Position numbers and translations under genes: made by a program. Shown here piece after piece: positions 59,719 through 64,000 of a stretch of DNA of 64,000 bases (positions are counted from its first letter, which is position 1; each line of letters begins with the position of its first letter). The DNA is from Hyphomonadaceae bacterium (GTDB lineage Bacteria > Pseudomonadota > Alphaproteobacteria > Caulobacterales > Aquidulcibacteraceae). The stretch lies in assembly GCA_016791445.1 (NCBI GenBank), contig JAEUMP010000001.1, positions 62,001-126,000 on the forward strand. The letters are read 5' to 3'. The notes beneath the pieces were generated by a model that made no database searches, was not told where the DNA came from, and saw only the letters and a program-made list of their open reading frames with translations.

Positions 59719-62340
59719 ATGAAATCCAGACACCTGTCGTTGGGCAGCGCGCTGTTGCTGACGACCATGCTGAGCACGCCCGCGATCGCCTGGGCGCAGG
59801 ACAGCGCGCCCGCAGAGCCCGTGGCGCAGGCCGACACCGCCGGCAACGAGATCGAAGAGTCGCCCGAAATCGTCGTGCGCGGGCGCTTCATCCCGGAGCC
59901 GATGCGTGAGACCTCCCAGGTCACGACCTTCCTCTCCACCGCCGATCTCGCGCGCACGGGCGATGACAATGCCGCCGCCGCGCTGACCCGTCTTACGGGA
60001 CTTTCGGTGGTCTCCGACCGATTCGTGTTCGTGCGCGGTCTTGGCGATCGCTATTCTTCCGCTTTGCTCAACGGATCGCCGCTGCCCAGCCCCGAGCCGC
60101 TGCGACGTCAGGTGCCGCTGGATCTCTTCCCGTCGAGCATTCTCGCCGGCGCGGCAGTGCAGAAGACGTTCTCGCCGAACTATCCCGGTGAATTCGGCGG
60201 CGGCATCATCGACCTGCAGACCCTGCGGATTCCCAGCGAGTCCTTCCTGACGCTCAAGGTGGGCACGGGCGTCGACACCGAATCCAACCGCAACGGCTTC
60301 TACTACTACGGGAGCGATACCGATCGCTTCGGTTTCGATGATGGCACACGCAACATACCGGCGCCGATCGCTGCCGCGATCGCGCGCGGACGGCGCATCG
60401 ACGACACGAATTTCACGCCCACCGAACTGGAAGTGATGGGCGAAAGTCTCGTCAACTCCCCGCTGACGGTCGTCCAGCGTCGTTACCTGCCGATCGACAT
60501 CGAGACCGAACTGACGGCGGGCATGACGTTCGATCGCGGCCGCTACAATATCGGCCTCGTCGCGGCGGGCGGCTTCAAGAACCAGTGGCGCTACAAGGAC
60601 GCCGAGCGCGTCGAAGTCGTCGGCAACTCGCTCGAGACGGATTTCAACAGCGTCTCCACCAGCAACGACATCGTCGCGAACCTGTTCTCGAGCGCAAGTA
60701 TCGGCTGGGGCGCGAACGAGATCACGCTGTCAGGCCTCTTGGTGCGCAGCACCACCAAGTTGACCCAGATCGAAGTGGGCACGGATTTCAACCGTCCGGG
60801 CGCCGATCCGTTGGCGCCGCTCGTGAACGAGCGCTACGAGTCCACCGCCTGGTATGAGCGCCAGCTCGGCTCGATCCAGCTGGCGGGGGAACACGAGTTC
60901 GGCAGTCTGGATCTGGATTGGCGCACCGCGTTTGCGCGATCCGATCGTGACGCGCCCTACGAGCGCAGCATCCGCTATGACGTCCTGCCGAACGGATCGA
61001 CGACGTTCGCCGGAGGAATCGACAATCGCATCCGATTCTCCGAACTTACGGATGAAGTGATCAGCGCGGGCGTGGATGCACAGTATCGCATCGCACTTTC
61101 GCCGCAGCGTGAGGCGGTGTTCTCTGCGGGCGCGGCGTACTCGAACACCACGCGGAACTCGGATCTCATCCAGTTCGCTTTCACCGGCCCGCGCGGCCCG
61201 ACGCCGCCGGACGTTCTCGCCGCGCGCGTCGACTTCCTCTTCTCGCCCGACAACATCGATCCGAGCCGGTTCGTGCTGAATGAATTCACCGGTCGGGACG
61301 ACAGCTACAAGGGCCGTCTGACGAACCTCGCCTATTATGTGGGTGCGGACGTCGAAGTGCTGCCGCTGGTCCGTGCGGCGCTCGGCGTGCGCTATGAGGA
61401 CGCCACCCAGATCGTGCGCACCTACAACCGGTTCGGCGAGAACTCCGCCGCGCCGGTCAATATTGCGGAGAGCTACTTCCTCCCGTCGGCGACGCTGACG
61501 TGGAACTTTGCGGACGATCTGCAATTGCGGGTCGGCTATTCGCAGACCATCGCCCGCCCGCAGTTCCGCGAGCTGGCGTTCACGCCGTTCATCGACCCCG
61601 ACACGAACCGCATTTATCAGGGCAATCCCTTCCTGAAGGACAGCGAGTTCAAGAACTACGATGCACGCGTCGAGTACTATTTCGGACGTGACCGGTTCTT
61701 CACGATCGGCGGATTCTACAAGGAAATCGAGAATCCGATCGAGGAAGTCGTCGTGCGTCTGGACCGCTACCAGACCCGTTTCATCAATGCGCCGCTCGCG
61801 ACGCTGTATGGCGGGGAAGTGGAGTTCCGGGCGAAGTTCGACATGCCCTTCGAAATGCCGGTGCTGCGGGATGCGAAGTTGTTCTTCGCCGCCAACTACA
61901 CCTACACGCATTCGGAAGTGGAGGCCGACGCCGGCGCCCGCATCGTCAGCCCGGTGGACTTCACCCTGCGGCCCGCCACCGAATTCGGTCTGAACGGCAC
62001 GCCGTTGCAGGGCACGCCGGAGAACATCGTCAACCTGCAGTTCGGCTACGAAACCGACGCATCGCAGCTGACGCTGCTTCTGGGCTGGGTCGACGACCGG
62101 ATCCTCCGGCGCGGTCTCGGCAGCGTGCAGCCGGTCATCGAAAGCCCCGGCACGAATGTCGACCTTGTATTCAAGCGCGACTTCTCGTTCGCCGGTGCGG
62201 GATTCACGTTCGGTCTGAGCGGACGCAACCTGCTCGGCACGGAACACCAAGAATTCCAGACCTATGCGCGCGGTCGGAATGAAGTGAACACCTACGACAG
62301 AGGCAGGTCGTTCTCGACGAGCCTCACGGCGCGCTTCTGA
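59719..62340 (+). CDS. TonB-dependent outer-membrane receptor
   Basis: An 873-residue receptor. Signal peptide (about 1-27, ending in IAWAQ), a TonB box-like ESPEIVVRGR, a plug domain (VRGLGDRYSSALLNGSPLPSPEPLRRQVPLDLF, PGEFGGGIIDLQT) and a 22-strand barrel ending in TSLTARF with the terminal phenylalanine. Imports a large or scarce ligand using energy from TonB/ExbB/ExbD. The ligand is unknown; neither siderophore nor vitamin signature is evident. The neighbouring modular lipoprotein could supply the ligand. There is no sigma/anti-sigma pair nearby. Confidence 0.94.
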   Translation: MKSRHLSLGSALLLTTMLSTPAIAWAQDSAPAEPVAQADTAGNEIEESPEIVVRGRFIPEPMRETSQVTTFLSTADLARTGDDNAAAALTRLTGLSVVSDRFVFVRGLGDRYSSALLNGSPLPSPEPLRRQVPLDLFPSSILAGAAVQKTFSPNYPGEFGGGIIDLQTLRIPSESFLTLKVGTGVDTESNRNGFYYYGSDTDRFGFDDGTRNIPAPIAAAIARGRRIDDTNFTPTELEVMGESLVNSPLTVVQRRYLPIDIETELTAGMTFDRGRYNIGLVAAGGFKNQWRYKDAERVEVVGNSLETDFNSVSTSNDIVANLFSSASIGWGANEITLSGLLVRSTTKLTQIEVGTDFNRPGADPLAPLVNERYESTAWYERQLGSIQLAGEHEFGSLDLDWRTAFARSDRDAPYERSIRYDVLPNGSTTFAGGIDNRIRFSELTDEVISAGVDAQYRIALSPQREAVFSAGAAYSNTTRNSDLIQFAFTGPRGPTPPDVLAARVDFLFSPDNIDPSRFVLNEFTGRDDSYKGRLTNLAYYVGADVEVLPLVRAALGVRYEDATQIVRTYNRFGENSAAPVNIAESYFLPSATLTWNFADDLQLRVGYSQTIARPQFRELAFTPFIDPDTNRIYQGNPFLKDSEFKNYDARVEYYFGRDRFFTIGGFYKEIENPIEEVVVRLDRYQTRFINAPLATLYGGEVEFRAKFDMPFEMPVLRDAKLFFAANYTYTHSEVEADAGARIVSPVDFTLRPATEFGLNGTPLQGTPENIVNLQFGYETDASQLTLLLGWVDDRILRRGLGSVQPVIESPGTNVDLVFKRDFSFAGAGFTFGLSGRNLLGTEHQEFQTYARGRNEVNTYDRGRSFSTSLTARF

Positions 62341-62414
62341 TGTACTGCTGACGGACGGCGCGTTCCAGTTTGGGGCGCGTCGTTTCCGTCCGTGTCCTGA
62401 CGACAGTGTGTCGG

Positions 62415-62432
62415 CTGTCATCAAGACTTCAC
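62415..62432 (+). promoter_or_regulatory. Pho-box-like direct repeat upstream of gspC
   Basis: CTGTCATCAAGACTTCAC: the first heptamer is a perfect CTGTCAT half; the second, 11 bases on, matches at the four bases TCAC. Spacing fits PhoB sites. It lies 58 bases upstream of gspC. The rest of the 150-base gap is unremarkable. Confidence 0.35.
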
Positions 62433-62490
62433 AAAAAAGAAATACGAGAACCGGGGTCCGGCGAAATGCCGGCAGTCGTGCGAGGGCTTG

Positions 62491-63351
62491 ATGTACAAGG
62501 GGAAAAAGGCCGTCGGCGGTGGGCGGGCGCCCCACGCCGTGCGCCCTGTCGTCGAAGCTGTGCTCGTCGCCGCCGTCGCCTTCGGGTGCGCCCATGCGGG
62601 ATGGGCTCTGATTGCGCCGTCTTCCGCGGGCGCGTCGTCGCGTACGACATCGGCGGATGAAGATGCGGCGGCGCACGCGGCCATTGCAGCGCAACCGGCC
62701 ATCGAGATGCTGGCGCAGTCTCCGTTCGATCCGGCCGCGGGCGACTTCACCGGGGCATCGCACGCCGCAAGCGCGATGGTCGCGGGCCTGCAGTTGCAGG
62801 GCGTGCGCGTTTCGACGGACGCATCGCGGTCCAGCGCCATCTTCGGCCTTGCCGACGGGACGCAGCGCGCCTTCAGTATAGGGCAAGACATCGGCGACGG
62901 CGTAACGCTTGCGGAAGTCACGCCGGACCACGTGCGCGTCTCCTATGCGGGCGGTGAGCGCCGACTGGACATGCCGGCGCGTCCGGCATCCATCGCTGCG
63001 GCGTTCATGGGCGGCGTTCAGGAACCGGTCGCGCAGCGCCTCCAGCGTTCGTCCGCCGATCTCACGCCATCGACGCCGTTCCAGGCCGCCGTCATCGCGC
63101 CTGCTGCTGCGAAGGTTCATGTGGAGCCGAATGCGGCGGAGCCCGGTCATTGGGAGGTGTCGCAGGACATGGCGCCGTTGCTTCAGGCCACGGGCTTGCA
63201 GGCGGGAGACGTCATCATTGCCGTCAACGGGACGACGCCGCCGCGCACGGCGACTGAGTTGCTGGCGGCGGCGCAGGGCGGCCCCCTGCAGGTGACGCTC
63301 CGTCGCAACGCGCTGGAGTTCACCGTTCCGGTTTCGGCGCCGTTCCAATGA
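62491..63351 (+). CDS. gspC: Type II secretion system protein C (inner-membrane, PDZ)
   Basis: A 286-residue GspC-like protein. N-terminal cytoplasmic arm, one transmembrane helix (about residues 18-40), a periplasmic homology region (GLQLQGVRVSTDASRSSAIFGLADGTQRAFSIGQDIGDGVTLAEVTPDHV) and a C-terminal PDZ-like domain (LQATGLQAGDVIIAVNGTTPPRTATELL). It links the inner membrane platform to the GspD secretin. ATG at 62491; TTG 62488 is the codon before. The next gene, gspD, overlaps it by ATGA. Confidence 0.88.
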   Translation: MYKGKKAVGGGRAPHAVRPVVEAVLVAAVAFGCAHAGWALIAPSSAGASSRTTSADEDAAAHAAIAAQPAIEMLAQSPFDPAAGDFTGASHAASAMVAGLQLQGVRVSTDASRSSAIFGLADGTQRAFSIGQDIGDGVTLAEVTPDHVRVSYAGGERRLDMPARPASIAAAFMGGVQEPVAQRLQRSSADLTPSTPFQAAVIAPAAAKVHVEPNAAEPGHWEVSQDMAPLLQATGLQAGDVIIAVNGTTPPRTATELLAAAQGGPLQVTLRRNALEFTVPVSAPFQ

Positions 63352-64000
63352 GGAACAAGGAAAAGCCGGTCGGGCCACGGCGCAAGAATGCGCTGCTGTT
63401 GGCATTCGGGCTTGCGGGCGCAGGTCTGAACCTCTTCGCCGGCGCCGCCGCGCAGGCCCAGACGGCGACGCCGCCTCAGGCGGCGCCATCGGCGAACGGC
63501 GGCGTGACGATGCGCGAAGTCGACATCCGCGCCTTCATCGAGGATGTTTCCAACGCGACCGGCCGGACGTTCATTGTCGATCCGCGCGTCAGCGGTAAGG
63601 TGACTGTTGTTGCGCGCGGTGCGATGTCGGAGCGCGAACTCTTCGATGTCTTTCTCGCAACGCTGCGCGTGAGCGGCTATGTGGCGTCGCCGACCGCATC
63701 CGGCGCCTACCGGATCATTCCCGACGCAGTGGCGGCGCGGGAGCCTGGCGGCGGCGCGGCGTCCGCGGAGAACCGCTATGTGACGCAGGTTTTCAACCTG
63801 CGCTTTGCGGACGCCGAGAGCGTCTCTGCGGCGCTGAAGCCGATGCTGTCGGAGCGCGGCCAGGTTACGGTCCTGCGTCGCGGAAACGCCGTCGTCGTGA
63901 TCGATTTCGGCTCCACGATTTTGCGCGTGCGCGAGGTCATCGGCCGGCTGGACCAGGACACGTCGTCCATGCGGACCGTCGCCTTCCGGAATACATCGGC
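63348..64000 (+). CDS. gspD: Type II secretion system secretin GspD (3' truncated by window)
   Basis: The frame is open from ATG 63348 (ATGA overlap with gspC) to the edge. The visible 217 residues start with a signal-like segment (NALLLAFGLAGAGLNLFAGAAAQAQT) and continue with the N0 and N1 domains: VDIRAFIEDVSNATGRTFIVDPRVSGKV and YVTQVFNLRFADAESVSAALKPML, typical of secretins. It forms the outer-membrane channel of the type II secretion system. The remaining gsp genes are presumably downstream beyond the window. Confidence 0.93.
   Translation, partial: MRNKEKPVGPRRKNALLLAFGLAGAGLNLFAGAAAQAQTATPPQAAPSANGGVTMREVDIRAFIEDVSNATGRTFIVDPRVSGKVTVVARGAMSERELFDVFLATLRVSGYVASPTASGAYRIIPDAVAAREPGGGAASAENRYVTQVFNLRFADAESVSAALKPMLSERGQVTVLRRGNAVVVIDFGSTILRVREVIGRLDQDTSSMRTVAFRNTS

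Noticed and set aside
60730-63489. 919-residue open frame on the minus strand
   Set aside because: It lies antisense to the TonB receptor and gspC, both with clear family motifs in their frames, and its sequence is Arg/Glu/Ala shadow-like with no motif.

Overview
The window is GC-rich DNA (one line counted inside ettA is 40/60 G+C) from an alphaproteobacterium, most likely of the Caulobacterales/Hyphomonadaceae type. The evidence is the gene families present: MucR, DUF2336, PAS_5-like and alpha-E proteins, a TonB/ExbB/two-ExbD set, CtrA-type TTAACCAT sites and a FixK/FNR-type box. Genes are tightly packed on both strands with many 4-base ATGA/GTGA overlaps. There is one tRNA (Ser, anticodon GCT). 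I see no rRNA, insertion sequence or CRISPR array. The lineage call is inference.

Layout. 1-3736: end of a SURF1 cytochrome-oxidase assembly gene, threonine synthase, an M16 peptidase and a GNAT acetyltransferase, all overlapping or nearly so. 3776-9411: EAL phosphodiesterase, MFS exporter, two alpha/beta hydrolases and a membrane hybrid histidine kinase. 9626-12637: a di-iron ferritin-like protein behind a FixK/FNR-type box, then ettA. 12742-14832: an isolated, compositionally foreign gene for a 696-residue protein that I read as winged helix, PIN-like nuclease, coiled coil and C-terminal membrane anchor. 14929-21696: an assorted region with a DUF7662 protein, adenine/adenosine deaminase, secreted small proteins, M20 amidohydrolase, PAS protein, MsrB and an acyl-CoA synthetase under a palindromic operator. 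22092-25182: exbB-exbD-exbD-tonB and a small periplasmic protein, with intrinsic terminators. 25301-28800: enoyl-CoA hydratase, MFS protein and DUF2336 protein.

28884-36077 is a ten-gene operon for an Mrp/complex-I-like cation/proton antiporter with split subunits and three antiporter-like subunits, two of which seem to lack canonical proton-path residues. 36229-43594: MucR, PPK2, ribosomal protein S4, bacterioferritin with its ferredoxin, RimO and small envelope proteins. 43809-56568: ATP-grasp/alpha-E pair, enoyl-CoA hydratase, methyltransferase, phenylalanine hydroxylase, HtrA-like protease, NADP-dependent reductase, GatB, several small hypothetical proteins, a Sel1-like gene with a structured leader, a polysaccharide deacetylase, tRNA-Ser and a lipoprotein.

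56820-64000 looks like an envelope system: a lipoprotein built of two near-identical 444-residue modules, a TonB-dependent receptor, and the start of a type II secretion operon (gspC, gspD) behind a possible Pho box. A working hypothesis is that the secretion system exports the modular lipoprotein, the receptor takes up its product, and the ExbB/ExbD/TonB set at 22-25 kb supplies the energy. Overall most of the window is ordinary housekeeping DNA. The least explained parts are the PIN-like membrane protein, the degenerate Mrp complex and the duplicated lipoprotein with its receptor.
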